DNA from: Microbacterium esteraromaticum
GTDB lineage: Bacteria > Actinomycetota > Actinomycetes > Actinomycetales > Microbacteriaceae
Length of the DNA stretch: 64,000 nucleotides
Assembly: GCF_014084045.1 (NCBI RefSeq)
Contig: NZ_CP043732.1
Span: 2,852,001 to 2,916,000, forward strand
Direction of reading: 5' to 3'
Positions within the stretch are counted from its first letter, which is position 1. Each line of letters opens with the position of its first letter. Below are positions 8,449 through 17,732 of the stretch, piece after piece. The position numbers were made by a program, and so were the translations under genes. The notes under the pieces were generated by a model, which had not been told where the DNA came from, made no database searches, and saw only the letters and a program-made list of their open reading frames with translations.

Positions 8449-10191
8449 ATGCTCTCTCCCTCCTTCCCTCAGCGCGCCCCGTGGGGTACCGCAGACAAGC
8501 TGAGGGCATGGCAGCGAGAGGCTCTCGAACAGTACTTCCAGGCTGATCAACGCGACTTTCTCGTCGCCGCGACCCCCGGCGCGGGAAAGACGACCTTCGC
8601 ACTCACGCTGGCGGTCGAGCTGCTGCGGACGAGGGAGGTCGACCGGGTCATCGTGGTGGCCCCGACCGAGCACCTCAAGACCCAGTGGGCCGACGCCGCG
8701 GCCCGGGTGCACATCCGTCTCGATCCGCGGTTCCGCAACAGCCACTGGGCCCCTTCGCGGCAGTACCACGGTGTGGTCGTCACCTACGCGCAGGTCGCAG
8801 CGAAGTCATCGGTGCATCGGCACCTCACCGAAGACGCGAGGACGCTGGTCATCCTCGACGAGGTGCACCACGGCGGCGATGCGCTGAGCTGGGGCGACGC
8901 GATCCGCGACGCCTATTCGCCTGCAAAGAGGCGCCTGCTGCTGTCGGGCACACCGTTCCGCAGCGACACGGCACCGATCCCGTTCGTCGAGTACCTGCCC
9001 GACGAGTCCGGCGCACGCGTGTCGAGCACCGACTACGCGTACGGATACGGCCGCGCATTGGAAGACGGAGTCGTGCGGCCCGTGCTCTTCCACATGTACT
9101 CGGGCAAGATGCGCTGGCGAACCAGCGCGGGCGACGAACTCGAGGCGCACCTCGGTCAGGACAACACGAAGGACGTCACCTCCCAGGCCTGGCGCACAGC
9201 GCTGGATCCCGAGGGGGAGTGGATGCCGGCGGTGCTGCGAGCCGCGGATCGCCGACTCACCGAGATCCGCCACCACGTTCCGGATGCAGGTGGCCTCGTG
9301 CTCGCCACCGACCAGACCGTCGCGCGCGCGTACGCGAAGATCCTGTACAGCATCACGGGTCAGCAGCCGACCGTCGTGCTCAGCGACGACGCCTCCGCCT
9401 CGGAGCGGATCGAGAGGTTCAGCGCCGACGACCGGCGATGGATGGTGGCGGTGCGCATGGTGTCTGAAGGCGTCGATGTGCCGCGGCTCGCCGTCGGCGT
9501 GTATGCGACCTCGTCATCGACGCCGCTGTTCTTCGCACAGGCGATCGGCCGCTTCGTGCGCGCACGTCGTCGCGGTGAGGCGGCGAGCGTCTTCCTCCCC
9601 AACGTCCCCGTGCTCATGACGCTCGCGAACGAGATGGAGAAGCAGCGCGACCATGCGCTCGATCGCCAGACGAAGGACGACGACGGACTCGAGGACTCTC
9701 TGCTCGAGAGCGCCAATCGCGAGGACGACGCATCGGATGCCCTGACGCAGGAGTTCAGCTACCAGGCGATCTCGTCGCTCGCGCACTTCGACCGCGTCGT
9801 CTTCGACGGCAAGGACTTCGGCCAGCTCGCCGAACCCGGCACGCCCGAGGAGGAGGAGTTCATCGGGCTGCCTGGTCTGCTCGAGCCCGAGCACGTGCAC
9901 GACCTGCTCATGCAGCGCCAGGCCAGGCAGAGCAAGCTCAGACAGGCACGCGAGGCCTCGACGCCGCCGGAGCAGGAATCGACCCTGCCCGCTCCGCTGC
10001 ACCGTACGCTCCGTGAGCAGCGGCAGCTGCTGAACAGCCTCGTCGGCCTCTACGCCCGGCAGAGCGGCGAGCCGCATGGTGCCGTGCACGCAGAGCTGCG
10101 ACGCGTCTGCGGCGGGCCTGCCGTCGCACAGGCCACGGTCACGCAGCTGCAGTCGCGCATCGATGTGCTGCGCAAGCGCGTCCGCTCCTGA
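8449..10191 (+). CDS. DEAD/DEAH-box (SF2) helicase
   Basis: This 580-residue superfamily 2 ATPase has Walker A ATPGAGKTTF near residue 45, motif II DEVHH, motif III SGTPFRSD, and the second RecA lobe ending in AIGRFVRARRRGE (motif VI). The C-terminal ~170 residues are charged and not recognised. It probably unwinds or translocates on nucleic acid; there are no nuclease or methyltransferase partners, so a restriction or defence role is not supported. ATG 8449 is chosen because the upstream open frame runs antisense through the divergent GDSL promoter region and a TATCGT hexamer lies 7 bases before it. Confidence 0.88.
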   Translation: MLSPSFPQRAPWGTADKLRAWQREALEQYFQADQRDFLVAATPGAGKTTFALTLAVELLRTREVDRVIVVAPTEHLKTQWADAAARVHIRLDPRFRNSHWAPSRQYHGVVVTYAQVAAKSSVHRHLTEDARTLVILDEVHHGGDALSWGDAIRDAYSPAKRRLLLSGTPFRSDTAPIPFVEYLPDESGARVSSTDYAYGYGRALEDGVVRPVLFHMYSGKMRWRTSAGDELEAHLGQDNTKDVTSQAWRTALDPEGEWMPAVLRAADRRLTEIRHHVPDAGGLVLATDQTVARAYAKILYSITGQQPTVVLSDDASASERIERFSADDRRWMVAVRMVSEGVDVPRLAVGVYATSSSTPLFFAQAIGRFVRARRRGEAASVFLPNVPVLMTLANEMEKQRDHALDRQTKDDDGLEDSLLESANREDDASDALTQEFSYQAISSLAHFDRVVFDGKDFGQLAEPGTPEEEEFIGLPGLLEPEHVHDLLMQRQARQSKLRQAREASTPPEQESTLPAPLHRTLREQRQLLNSLVGLYARQSGEPHGAVHAELRRVCGGPAVAQATVTQLQSRIDVLRKRVRS

Positions 10192-10321
10192 TCGGCCGCA
10201 CGCCGGCGGCTTCTCGCGCCTCGGGTTCGGGCATCCGAAATCCTGTCAATCGCTGCTCTGACGCGGTTGGCCCACCCCGTGATCGATACCGTTGGATGTT
10301 CACCCACAGCACGGAGGATGC

Positions 10322-11407
10322 ATGCACGCGCCCGCACAGCCCACCGACGCCGACCGCCGGCGGTGGGCCCGCTACCTGGTCGAGGAGCGCGCTGAAGGCG
10401 CCGTGTACGCCAACCTCGCGGCGCGCCGCGGAGGCGAGGAACGCGAGATCCTCCGCTCGCTCGCGGAGGCGGAGCGCCGTCACGAACAGCACTGGCTGGA
10501 CCTGCTCGGCGGAGAGCCCCAGCGCCTGCCGAAGGCGGGCATCCGCTCACGATTGCTGGGCTGGATGGCCTCGCGCTTCGGATCGATCTTCGTTCTCGCC
10601 CTCGCGCAGAGCGCGGAGGCGCGGTCGCCGTACGACACCGAGGAGTTCGCCACCCCGGCGATGCGCGCCGACGAGAAGGTGCACTACGAGGTCGTGCGCG
10701 GACTCGCCGCCCGTGGCCGCCGGAGACTGTCGGGATCGTTCCGTGCCGCGGTGTTCGGCGCGAACGACGGCCTCGTCTCGAATCTCGCTCTCGTGCTCGG
10801 GATCGGGGCCACGGGCGTGAGCGGCGGCTTCGTCCTCTTCAGCGGCGTAGCGGGCCTGCTCGCAGGGGCGCTCTCTATGGGGGCGGGGGAGTTCGTCTCG
10901 GTGCGGTCGCAGCGGGAGCTCCTGGCGTCGACCGAGGAGAACAGCGACGCGGATGCCACCGCAGGAGATCTCGACATAGACGCTAACGAGCTCGCGCTCG
11001 TCTACCGAGCCCGGGGGATGGCCGAGGACGAATCGCTCGCACGCGCGCAGCGCGTCGTCGCGGCGGCGCAGGCCGGCATCCGGCGTGACGCCACCGGACC
11101 GATCGGCGTCGACTCCGGCCACGACGTCGTCGGCAGCGACTGGGGTGCCGCGATCTCGAGCTTCCTGCTCTTCGCCTCTGGAGCGATCGTCCCGGTGCTG
11201 CCGTGGATCTTCGGTCTCAGCGGACTGGCGGCTATCGCCACGGCTCTCGTGCTCGTCGGCGTCGCGCTCCTCGCCACGGGCGCGATGGTCGGGATCCTCT
11301 CCGGCGGCCCGCCGCTGCGGCGCGCGCTGCGTCAGCTCGCCATCGGCGTCGGAGCAGCGGCGATCACCTACGTGCTCGGACTCGTCTTCGGGGTCGGGGC
11401 AGTCTGA
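10322..11407 (+). CDS. VIT1/CCC1-family metal transporter with N-terminal rubrerythrin-like domain
   Basis: This 361-residue fusion has an N-terminal ferritin/rubrerythrin-like helical domain (EERAEGAVYANLAA and EAERRHEQHWLDLL carry the Glu and ExxH metal ligands) followed by a CCC1/VIT1 membrane domain of about five helices with AVFGANDGLVSNLALVLG and MGAGEFVSVRSQREL. Such fusions (MbfA-like) export iron or manganese and sense metal through the ferritin part; that function is inferred. RBS GGAGG sits 4 bases before ATG 10322. About 130 bases upstream are non-coding. Confidence 0.88.
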   Translation: MHAPAQPTDADRRRWARYLVEERAEGAVYANLAARRGGEEREILRSLAEAERRHEQHWLDLLGGEPQRLPKAGIRSRLLGWMASRFGSIFVLALAQSAEARSPYDTEEFATPAMRADEKVHYEVVRGLAARGRRRLSGSFRAAVFGANDGLVSNLALVLGIGATGVSGGFVLFSGVAGLLAGALSMGAGEFVSVRSQRELLASTEENSDADATAGDLDIDANELALVYRARGMAEDESLARAQRVVAAAQAGIRRDATGPIGVDSGHDVVGSDWGAAISSFLLFASGAIVPVLPWIFGLSGLAAIATALVLVGVALLATGAMVGILSGGPPLRRALRQLAIGVGAAAITYVLGLVFGVGAV

Positions 11408-11500
11408 CCCTACGTCAGGAGGCCCCGGCGTCAACCCCCTCCCGGGATCTGCCACCGTGCGGCTGACTGGGATCTCCATTCCCGAAGCGAGGAGTTGAAG

Positions 11501-11956
11501 ATGCCGCAGATCATCGAGACCGTCGACGTGAACGTCCCCGTGACCGTCGCATACAACCAGTGGACGCAGTTCGAGAGCTTCCCGCATTTCCTCGACGAGG
11601 TCGTCTCGATCACGCAGATCGACGACACCCACAACCACTGGGTCGTCAATGTCGGGGGAGCCGAGCGCGAGTTCGACGCCGAGATCACCGAGCAGCACCC
11701 GGACGAGCGGGTCGCATGGCGCAGCGTCGGCGGCGAGACGGAGCACGCCGGCGTCGTGACCTTCCACAAGCTCGACGACGACACCACGCGCGTCACCGCG
11801 CAGATCGACTGGGATCCGCAGGGACTCCTCGAGAAGATCGGCGCACTGGTCGGCGCGGGTTCGCACGCGGTCAAGAAGGATCTCGAGAACTTCAAGAAGT
11901 TCATCGAGGGCCGGGGCGGCGAGACGGGCGCCTGGCGGGGCGACGTCGAAGCCTGA
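11501..11956 (+). CDS. SRPBCC-family (polyketide cyclase/START-like) protein
   Basis: This 151-residue protein is a single helix-grip domain of the SRPBCC superfamily: IIETVDVNVPVTVAYNQWTQ at the start, ESFPHFLDEV, then alternating strands and the long C-terminal helix VKKDLENFKKFIEGRG. The domain binds hydrophobic ligands; no ligand can be named. RBS AGGAG at 11490-11494 is 6 bases before ATG 11501, so I prefer it to the TTG at 11495. The gene follows the VIT1 fusion after about 93 bases and may be co-transcribed with it. Confidence 0.85.
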   Translation: MPQIIETVDVNVPVTVAYNQWTQFESFPHFLDEVVSITQIDDTHNHWVVNVGGAEREFDAEITEQHPDERVAWRSVGGETEHAGVVTFHKLDDDTTRVTAQIDWDPQGLLEKIGALVGAGSHAVKKDLENFKKFIEGRGGETGAWRGDVEA

Positions 11957-11962
11957 GCGTCG

Positions 11963-12685
11963 TTGCGGCTGTCGGTCGTCATCCCTGTGCGGAATGACGC
12001 GGAACTGCTGGCGCGCTGCCTGTCCGCTCTCCGTCCGCAGACCCGCCCGGCGGATGAGGTGATCGTCGTCGACAACGCGTCCTCTGATGCGTCGGCGGCG
12101 GTCGCCGCCGACGGGGGAGCGCGCGTGCTCTCGTGCCCCGAGCCCGGTATCCCCGCGGCCGCGGCGGCGGGCTACGACGCCGCGGGCGGAGATCTGATCC
12201 TGCGGCTCGACGCCGACTGCATCCCGCCTCGGACCTGGATCCAGGACACGGAGCGGCTGCTCTCGCGTTCGCCTGGGATGGTCGCGGCCACGGGATGGGC
12301 GCGTTTCGTCGACGGGCCCGGAGCTCTGCGCTGGACGGTGGATCTGTACCTCGGCGCATACACGATCGCCGCCTGGACGGCACTCGGGCATCGTCCCCTG
12401 TTCGGCTCGAACATGGCACTCAGGGCGGATGCCTGGCGCGCCGTGCGCACCGAGGTCCACCGCCACGACGCCGAGACGCACGATGATCTCGACCTGTCGT
12501 TCCACCTGGGCCGGATCGGTGCGATCGGGCGTCTGACCGGGGTTCGCATGGGCATCTCGATGCGACCGCTCCGCCCGGGCAGCGGGCTGCGCCGCCGAGT
12601 GCGCCGGGGGCTGCACACGGTGACGCTGCACTGGCCGGAGGACCTACCGCCGTGGCGTCGGCGACGCCTGCGCGAGCTGCGCTGA
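11963..12685 (+). CDS. Glycosyltransferase family 2 protein
   Basis: This 240-residue GT-A enzyme begins with the classic SVVIPVRNDAELLARCL strand-helix, has VDNASSDAS and the metal-binding RLDADC (DxD) at about residue 80, and SNMALRADAWRAV with the acceptor-side HDDLDLS further on. It would transfer a sugar from a nucleotide donor to an unknown acceptor. No membrane helices are obvious. The start is TTG 11963 with no RBS, 6 bases after the SRPBCC stop, so translation is probably coupled. It ends just before a strong terminator. Confidence 0.82.
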   Translation: MRLSVVIPVRNDAELLARCLSALRPQTRPADEVIVVDNASSDASAAVAADGGARVLSCPEPGIPAAAAAGYDAAGGDLILRLDADCIPPRTWIQDTERLLSRSPGMVAATGWARFVDGPGALRWTVDLYLGAYTIAAWTALGHRPLFGSNMALRADAWRAVRTEVHRHDAETHDDLDLSFHLGRIGAIGRLTGVRMGISMRPLRPGSGLRRRVRRGLHTVTLHWPEDLPPWRRRRLRELR

Positions 12686-12692
12686 GACGAAG

Positions 12693-12722
12693 AAGGCCCC
12701 GGATCCTGAGATCCGGGGCCTT
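12693..12722. terminator. Intrinsic terminator, 13-bp perfect stem
   Basis: AAGGCCCCGGATC (12693-12705) pairs perfectly with 12710-12722 around the loop CTGA. It follows the glycosyltransferase stop by 7 bases and lies 4 bases past the 3' end of tRNA-Leu on the opposite strand, so it can serve both directions. Confidence 0.85.
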
Positions 12723-12726
12723 TCCG

Positions 12727-12811
12727 TGCGCGAGGGGGGACTTGAACCCCCACGCCCTATTCGGGCACTAGCACCTCAAGCTAGCGCGTCTACCTATTCC
12801 GCCACCCGCGC
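12727..12811 (-). tRNA. tRNA-Leu (anticodon GAG)
   Basis: The reverse complement folds as a class II tRNA of 85 bases: acceptor GCGCGGG pairs with CUCGCGC, the discriminator A is 12727, the anticodon loop is CUUGAGG, and there is a long variable arm followed by the T arm GGGGG-UUCAAGU-CCCCC. The CCA tail is not encoded. Confidence 0.95.
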
Positions 12812-12910
12812 AGGTGATGAAATGTTCGTTGCCGAACGAAGAACGACTCTAGCACGCTCCGCGGGTGCGCTCGAACCAGCGCGACGCCCGGGCGTGGCTC
12901 GCCCGTTGGG

Positions 12911-12916
12911 TAGCCT
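12911..12916 (+). promoter_or_regulatory. -10 hexamer TAGCCT for leaderless M20 peptidase transcript
   Basis: TAGCCT ends 7 bases before ATG 12924 with no RBS in between. Confidence 0.42.
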
Positions 12917-12923
12917 GGGGGAC

Positions 12924-14219
12924 ATGCCCGAGACTGAGCTGCCAGAGGTCGTCCGCATCGCCCGCGACCTGATCCGCATCGATACGTCGAACTACGGCGG
13001 CGGCCGGGCGAACGGCGAACGAGAGGCAGCCGAGTACGTCGGCGCCTATTTGGAGGGACTGGGGCTCGAGCCCGAGTACTACGAGCCGATCGAGCGGCGA
13101 ACCAACGTCATGGCCCGCATCGCCGGTCGTGATCCTTCGCGTCCTGCGCTGGTCGTGCACGGGCATCTCGACGTCGTGCCCGCGGTCGCCGAGGACTGGA
13201 GCGTCGACCCGTTCGAGGGCGTGGTGCGCGACGGGATGCTGTGGGGCCGAGGCGCAGTCGACATGAAGAACATGAACGCGATGATCCTCACCGCCGTCGC
13301 CGACATGCTGCGGGCGGGGGAGCAGCCCGAGCGGGACCTCATCCTGGCGTTCTTCGCAGACGAGGAGAACGGGGGCGTCGAGGGGTCGGCGCTCGTCGTG
13401 CAGCACCGACCGGACTGGTTCGCCGGGGCGACCGAGGCGATCAGCGAAGTCGGCGGCTACTCGATCAGCGTCGACGGTCGCCGCGCATACCTGCTCCAGG
13501 TCGGCGAGAAGGCTCTTCTCTGGCTGCGGCTGGTGGCGAAGGGACGAGCGGGTCACGGCAGCCGCTACCACGAGCACAACGCGGTGACCCGCCTCGCCGA
13601 GGCGGTGGCGGCGATCGGGCGCACCCGGTGGCCGATCCGGCTGACCCCGACCACCCAGGCTCTGCTCCAGGGGCTCAGCGACCTGACCGGCCGCCCCATG
13701 GATGATCCGGATGCGCTGGCGTCAGCCGCGGGCCCGGCCGAGGCGTTCCTTCGCTCGACATTCCGCACGACGACGAACCCGACGGCGCTCACCGCCGGAT
13801 ACAAGCACAACGTCATCCCCGAGACCGCCGAGGCGCTGATCGATGTGCGTGTGATCCCCGGCACCGAGGACGACGTGCTCGCCGAGCTGCAGCGGATCGC
13901 GGGCGACGACATCGAGATCCAGACCGTGGTGCGCGACATCGGCATGGAGACGCCGTTCGCGGGCGATCTCGTCGACCACATGGTCGCGGCCCTCGGCAGG
14001 CACGACCCTGGCGTCCCGGTGATCCCGTACCTGCTCGGCGCAGGCACCGACAACAAGGCCCTGGCAGCCATCGGCATCACCGGATACGGATTCGCCCCGC
14101 TGCGACTGCCGGCGGATCTCGACTTCACAGGCATGTTCCACGGAGTGGACGAGCGCGTGCCCGTAGAATCGCTTGTCTTCGGCCAGCGTGTGCTGGCCGA
14201 TCTGCTGCGCAGCTGCTGA
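12924..14219 (+). CDS. M20 family zinc metallopeptidase/amidohydrolase
   Basis: This 431-residue protein has the M20 metal ligands in [11 protein letters not shown] (His and catalytic Asp), [12 protein letters not shown] (bridging Asp), FADEENGG (general base Glu and ligand Glu) and a C-terminal His region around GMFHGVDE. A dimerisation domain with [18 protein letters not shown] lies in the middle. It is a cytoplasmic dipeptidase- or ArgE/DapE-like hydrolase of unknown substrate. ATG 12924 is chosen because it matches the usual N-terminus and follows a leaderless -10; the open frame upstream crosses the tRNA gene. Confidence 0.88.
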   Translation: MPETELPEVVRIARDLIRIDTSNYGGGRANGEREAAEYVGAYLEGLGLEPEYYEPIERRTNVMARIAGRDPSRPALVVHGHLDVVPAVAEDWSVDPFEGVVRDGMLWGRGAVDMKNMNAMILTAVADMLRAGEQPERDLILAFFADEENGGVEGSALVVQHRPDWFAGATEAISEVGGYSISVDGRRAYLLQVGEKALLWLRLVAKGRAGHGSRYHEHNAVTRLAEAVAAIGRTRWPIRLTPTTQALLQGLSDLTGRPMDDPDALASAAGPAEAFLRSTFRTTTNPTALTAGYKHNVIPETAEALIDVRVIPGTEDDVLAELQRIAGDDIEIQTVVRDIGMETPFAGDLVDHMVAALGRHDPGVPVIPYLLGAGTDNKALAAIGITGYGFAPLRLPADLDFTGMFHGVDERVPVESLVFGQRVLADLLRSC

Positions 14220-14271
14220 TCGGCATCCGCTCGCACGCCACGCCCACGAAGCTCCTGTCAGAAAGCTACGC

Positions 14272-15101
14272 ATGAACCTGCTCGAAGCGCTCATCCTCGG
14301 CATCGTGCAGGGACTCACCGAGTTCCTGCCCATCTCCTCAAGCGCGCACCTGCGCATCATCGGCACCTTCCTGCCATCGGGGAGGACCCGGGCGCCGCCT
14401 TCACCGCGATCACGCAGATCGGCACGGAGGCGGCGGTGGTCGTGTTCTTCTGGCGCGACATCGTACGCATCATCGCGCAGTGGTTCCGCTCCCTCACGGG
14501 CAAGGCGCCGCGCAACGACCCGGACGCCCGCATGGGCTGGCTGATCATCCTCGGCAGCATTCCGATCGTGGTCCTCGGCCTGCTGTTCCAGGACTCGATC
14601 GAGACGGTCTTCCGGTCGCTGTGGGTCGTCGCCATCATGCTGATCGTCTTCGGCGTGCTGCTCGGCATCGCGGATCACGTCGGCGCGAAGCGCCGTCGAC
14701 TCGACCAGCTCACCTACGGGCACGGCGCAGCCTTCGGATTCGCGCAGGCGCTCGCACTCGTGCCTGGCGTCTCGCGCTCGGGCGGCACGATCACCATGGG
14801 CCTCTTCCTCGGCTACGAGCGCGCAGCCGCGGCCCGGTACGCCTTCCTGCTCGCGATCCCGGCCGTCTTCGGCAGCGGCTTCTTCCAGCTGTTCAAGCAC
14901 TGGGACGACCCCGACCAGCACTTCGGCCTGGGTGAGACGTTCGCTGCCACCGGCATCGCGTTCGTCGTTGCGCTGGGCGTCATCGCGTTCTTCATGAACT
15001 GGATCTCCAAGCGCAGCTTCCTGCCGTTCGTGATCTACCGTGTGCTGCTCGGCATCGCGATCATCGTGCTGCTGCTGACCGGGGTCGTCCCGGCGGTCTG
15101 A
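14272..15101 (+). pseudogene. uppP: Undecaprenyl-diphosphatase UppP/BacA, frame broken by a 1-base loss
   Basis: UppP recycles undecaprenyl pyrophosphate in the membrane for peptidoglycan synthesis. The first 37 codons contain the family motif [14 protein letters not shown]; the rest lies in another frame with [40 protein letters not shown] and several membrane helices. The two join if GGGG at 14379-14382 were GGGGG, giving 276 residues, the normal length, and the expected [14 protein letters not shown]. Both parts are otherwise intact, so this is most likely a sequencing error; a true frameshift in a near-essential gene is less likely unless a paralogue exists. Confidence 0.88.
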
Positions 15102-15105
15102 CCGC

Positions 15106-15951
15106 TCAGCGCTTGTCCGGACCCTCGCCGCGACGACGCAGGTAGCGCTCGAAGGCCTGGGCGATGGCATCGCCAGACGCATCGGGCGAGTCCCACGTGT
15201 CGCGCGTGCGCTCGAGCTGTCTGATGTACTCGGCCATGTCCTCGTCCTCGGCCGCTGCCGCGTCGATCGACGCCTCCCACGCCGCCGCCTCGGTGCGCAG
15301 GTGCTCTCGCTCCGGACCGATGCCGGTCAGCTCTTCCAGACGGTCGAGCAGCGCGAGCGTCGCCTTGGGCGAGGGGGAGGCGGTCGCGACGTAGTGCGGC
15401 ACGCTGGCCCACAGGCTGGCGGTGGGTATCTCGGCCTGGCTGAAGAACTGGTCGAAGACGCTGAGGATTCCGACCGGACCTTCGTAGGTCGACTTGTCGA
15501 GGCCGTGCACCTCGCGAACACGCTCATCCTGGCTCGAAGCGAACACCGAGATCGGGCGGGTGTGCGGCACATCCGAGAGCATCGCCCCGATCGTGACGAG
15601 TCCTGTGATGTCGTCGCGGAGCGCGACGTCCACGAACTCGTTCACGAATGCCTGCCAGGCGCGCGCCGGCTCCGAGCCGGTGAGCAGCCACAGCTCGGGA
15701 GCTCCGCCGATCACGCGGGTCGGCCGCCACAGCGTCGCCTCAGGCCAGCGCAGCTCGCGTCGACCGTCGGGGTTCAGCCTGGTCGACGGACGGGTGTACT
15801 GATAGTCGAAGTACAGTTCCGGGTCGACGGCGTGCACCTGTTCGTACTCGCCGGCCGTGCGCAGGGCGGCGATGGCGCCGCTCGCCGCCTCGCCGGCATC
15901 GTTCCAGCCGTCGAAAGCGGCGACGATGATGCGAGAGCCGAGGACGTCCAT
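15106..15951 (-). CDS. PAC2-family protein
   Basis: This 281-residue protein begins VLGSRIIVAAFDGWNDAGEAA, the typical start of the PAC2 (proteasome-assembly-chaperone-like) family common in actinobacteria. The middle shows GWNDAGE-type and LWASVPHYVATASPSPKA stretches and the C-terminus is an acidic then basic helix. Its function in bacteria is not established; no proteasome genes lie nearby. The start ATG 15951 has GGAGAG just upstream and a TAGCCT-type hexamer further up. It is convergent with uppP, with 4 bases between. Confidence 0.87.
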   Translation of the reverse strand: MDVLGSRIIVAAFDGWNDAGEAASGAIAALRTAGEYEQVHAVDPELYFDYQYTRPSTRLNPDGRRELRWPEATLWRPTRVIGGAPELWLLTGSEPARAWQAFVNEFVDVALRDDITGLVTIGAMLSDVPHTRPISVFASSQDERVREVHGLDKSTYEGPVGILSVFDQFFSQAEIPTASLWASVPHYVATASPSPKATLALLDRLEELTGIGPEREHLRTEAAAWEASIDAAAAEDEDMAEYIRQLERTRDTWDSPDASGDAIAQAFERYLRRRGEGPDKR

Positions 15952-16024
15952 CCCTCTCCTTCCGGGAGCCGAGTCGATCCCTCCAGGCTAGACCTCAGCG
16001 CCGAACCAGGGGCGGCGACCCGGC

Positions 16025-16030
16025 TAGCAT
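16025..16030 (+). promoter_or_regulatory. -10 hexamer TAGCAT for leaderless HAD transcript
   Basis: TAGCAT ends 7 bases before ATG 16038 and makes that ATG a better start than ATG 16029, which overlaps the hexamer. Confidence 0.4.
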
Positions 16031-16037
16031 GGGTGCA

Positions 16038-16715
16038 ATGAGCAGAAAGCCCCGCGCTGTCCTGTGGGACATGGACGGAACCCTCGTCAACACCGAGCCG
16101 TACTGGATGTCGGTCGAGACCGAGCTGGTGGAGTCGTACGGCGGCACCTGGACTCACGATGACGCCCTCAAGCTCATCGGCAGCAATCTTCTCGAGAGCG
16201 GGCGGGTGCTGCAGCAGGCGGGCGTCGAGCTCGAACCGGCTGAGATCGTCGACCTGATGACCGATCGGGTCGCCGAGCGTCTGCGCACGCAGGGCGTGCC
16301 GTTCCGCCCCGGCGCGCGCGAGCTGCTCGCCGACCTGCGCGAGCAGGGCATCCCGACCGCGCTGGTGACCATGTCGCTGCGCCGGATGGCGCTCGACGTC
16401 GTCGCGCAGATCGACTTCACCGCCTTCGACCTCGTGGTCGCCGGCGATGACGTCGAACGGCCCAAGCCGTTCCCCGACCCCTACCTCACCGCCGCCGCTC
16501 AGCTGGGCATCGACATCGCGGACGCCGTGGTGATCGAGGACTCGCCCACCGGGGTCACCTCGGGCGCGGCGTCCGGGGCCGTCACGCTCGGCGTGCCGCA
16601 CATGGTCTCGCTCGAGGGCTTCGGCGCCGACGAGCTGTGGCCGACTCTCGAAGGCCGCACGGCTGCCGACATCATCGATCTGCACGTTCGTCTCGCGAAG
16701 GAGGGCGCACGATGA
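16038..16715 (+). CDS. HAD-superfamily hydrolase (beta-phosphoglucomutase/phosphatase-like)
   Basis: This 225-residue protein has HAD motif I WDMDGTLVNTEPYW (nucleophile Asp), motif II threonine/serine in TALVTMSL, and motifs III/IV in RPKPFPDPYLTAA and VVIEDSPTGVTSG. The alpha-helical cap after motif I fits subclass Ia, which includes small phosphatases and beta-phosphoglucomutase. The substrate is unknown. ATG 16038 is chosen over 16029 from the promoter spacing. Its stop overlaps the trmI start (ATGA), so the two are co-translated. Confidence 0.87.
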   Translation: MSRKPRAVLWDMDGTLVNTEPYWMSVETELVESYGGTWTHDDALKLIGSNLLESGRVLQQAGVELEPAEIVDLMTDRVAERLRTQGVPFRPGARELLADLREQGIPTALVTMSLRRMALDVVAQIDFTAFDLVVAGDDVERPKPFPDPYLTAAAQLGIDIADAVVIEDSPTGVTSGAASGAVTLGVPHMVSLEGFGADELWPTLEGRTAADIIDLHVRLAKEGAR

Positions 16716-17722
16716 GCGCCGCACGCCCCAGCGGTCCCTTCCGCGAGGGCGACCGCGTCCAGCTCACCGGCCCGAAGGGCCGTCTGCACACGATCACGCT
16801 GCGGGCAGACGGCGAGCTCCACACGCACCACGGCGTGCTGCGGCACGCCGACCTGATCGGCCAGCCCGACGGCTCGGTGGCGACGAACAGCTCGGGCCAC
16901 GACTACCTCGCGCTGCGTCCGCTGCTGCGCGACTTCGCGATGTCGATGCCGCGGGGAGCCGCCATCGTCTACCCGAAGGACGCCGCACAGATCGTCATGC
17001 AGGCCGACATCTTCCCCGGCGCGGTCGTCGTCGAGGCCGGCGTCGGGTCCGGGGCTCTCTCGCTGGCCCTGCTCCGCGCGATCGGCCACGACGGCAGCCT
17101 CACGTCATTCGAGCGCCGCGAGGATTTCGCCGAGGTCGCGAAGGCGAACGTCGAGACCTTCTTCGGCGAGACCCCTCAGACCTGGGACGTCATCGTCGGA
17201 GACCTCGCCGAGGAACTGGCCGGCCGGCATCAGCCGGGCACGGTCGATCGCGTCGTGCTCGACATGCTCGCCCCGTGGGAGTGCATGGATGCCGTCGCAG
17301 ACGCGCTCACCCCTGGCGGGGTGGTGATCTGCTACATCGCCACGGCGACGCAGCTGTCGCGGGTCGCGGAGTACATCCGCAACACCGGCCTGTTCACCGA
17401 TCCCGACGCCTCGGAGACGATGGTCCGCGGCTGGCACGTCGAGGGCCTCGCCGTGCGGCCGGATCACCGCATGGTCGCCCACACCGGCTTCCTGCTGACG
17501 GCACGGCGCCTCGCGCCAGGGGCCGTGCCGCCGGAGGTGCGTCGTCGCGCGTCGAAGTCGAGCTACGGCGACGAGGACGTCGAGCTGTGGACACCAGGCG
17601 CGGTCGGCGACCGGCAGATCACAGACAAGAACCTGCGCAAGCGGGTGCGCGAGGCGCAGAAGGCCGCCGGCGGCGCGCGGGTGGCGGCAGCATCGCGCGA
17701 GGGCGAGCGGGCATCCGAATAG
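16712..17722 (+). CDS. trmI: tRNA (adenine-N1-)-methyltransferase TrmI
   Basis: This 336-residue class I SAM enzyme matches TrmI, which makes m1A58 in the T loop of tRNAs as a tetramer. It has the N-terminal beta domain (FREGDRVQLTGPKGRLHTI), the SAM loop VVEAGVGSGALSLALL at about residue 109, and the catalytic-site region VDRVVLDMLAPWE. The C-terminus is an Ala/Arg-rich tail. ATG 16712 overlaps the HAD stop; the longer open frame upstream is a shadow. Its TAG stop forms the first three bases of the -10 hexamer for the next gene. Confidence 0.92.
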   Translation: MSAARPSGPFREGDRVQLTGPKGRLHTITLRADGELHTHHGVLRHADLIGQPDGSVATNSSGHDYLALRPLLRDFAMSMPRGAAIVYPKDAAQIVMQADIFPGAVVVEAGVGSGALSLALLRAIGHDGSLTSFERREDFAEVAKANVETFFGETPQTWDVIVGDLAEELAGRHQPGTVDRVVLDMLAPWECMDAVADALTPGGVVICYIATATQLSRVAEYIRNTGLFTDPDASETMVRGWHVEGLAVRPDHRMVAHTGFLLTARRLAPGAVPPEVRRRASKSSYGDEDVELWTPGAVGDRQITDKNLRKRVREAQKAAGGARVAAASREGERASE

Positions 17723-17725
17723 ACT
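17720..17725 (+). promoter_or_regulatory. -10 hexamer TAGACT for the FKBP-like lipoprotein, embedded in the trmI stop
   Basis: TAGACT ends 7 bases before GTG 17733, and its TAG is the trmI stop codon. There is no RBS, which predicts a leaderless transcript. Confidence 0.42.
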
Positions 17726-17732
17726 GGGGCGC

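Noticed and set aside
8449..10191. Helicase as part of a restriction or anti-phage system
   Set aside because: No nuclease, methyltransferase or other defence gene is near; neighbours are unrelated housekeeping genes.
10547..12631. 694-codon antisense open frame across VIT1, SRPBCC and glycosyltransferase genes
   Set aside because: It spans three genes with clear motifs on the other strand and has none itself.
14379..14382. Programmed ribosomal frameshift in uppP
   Set aside because: No slippery heptamer with a downstream stimulator, and the same kind of lesion occurs in four unrelated genes.
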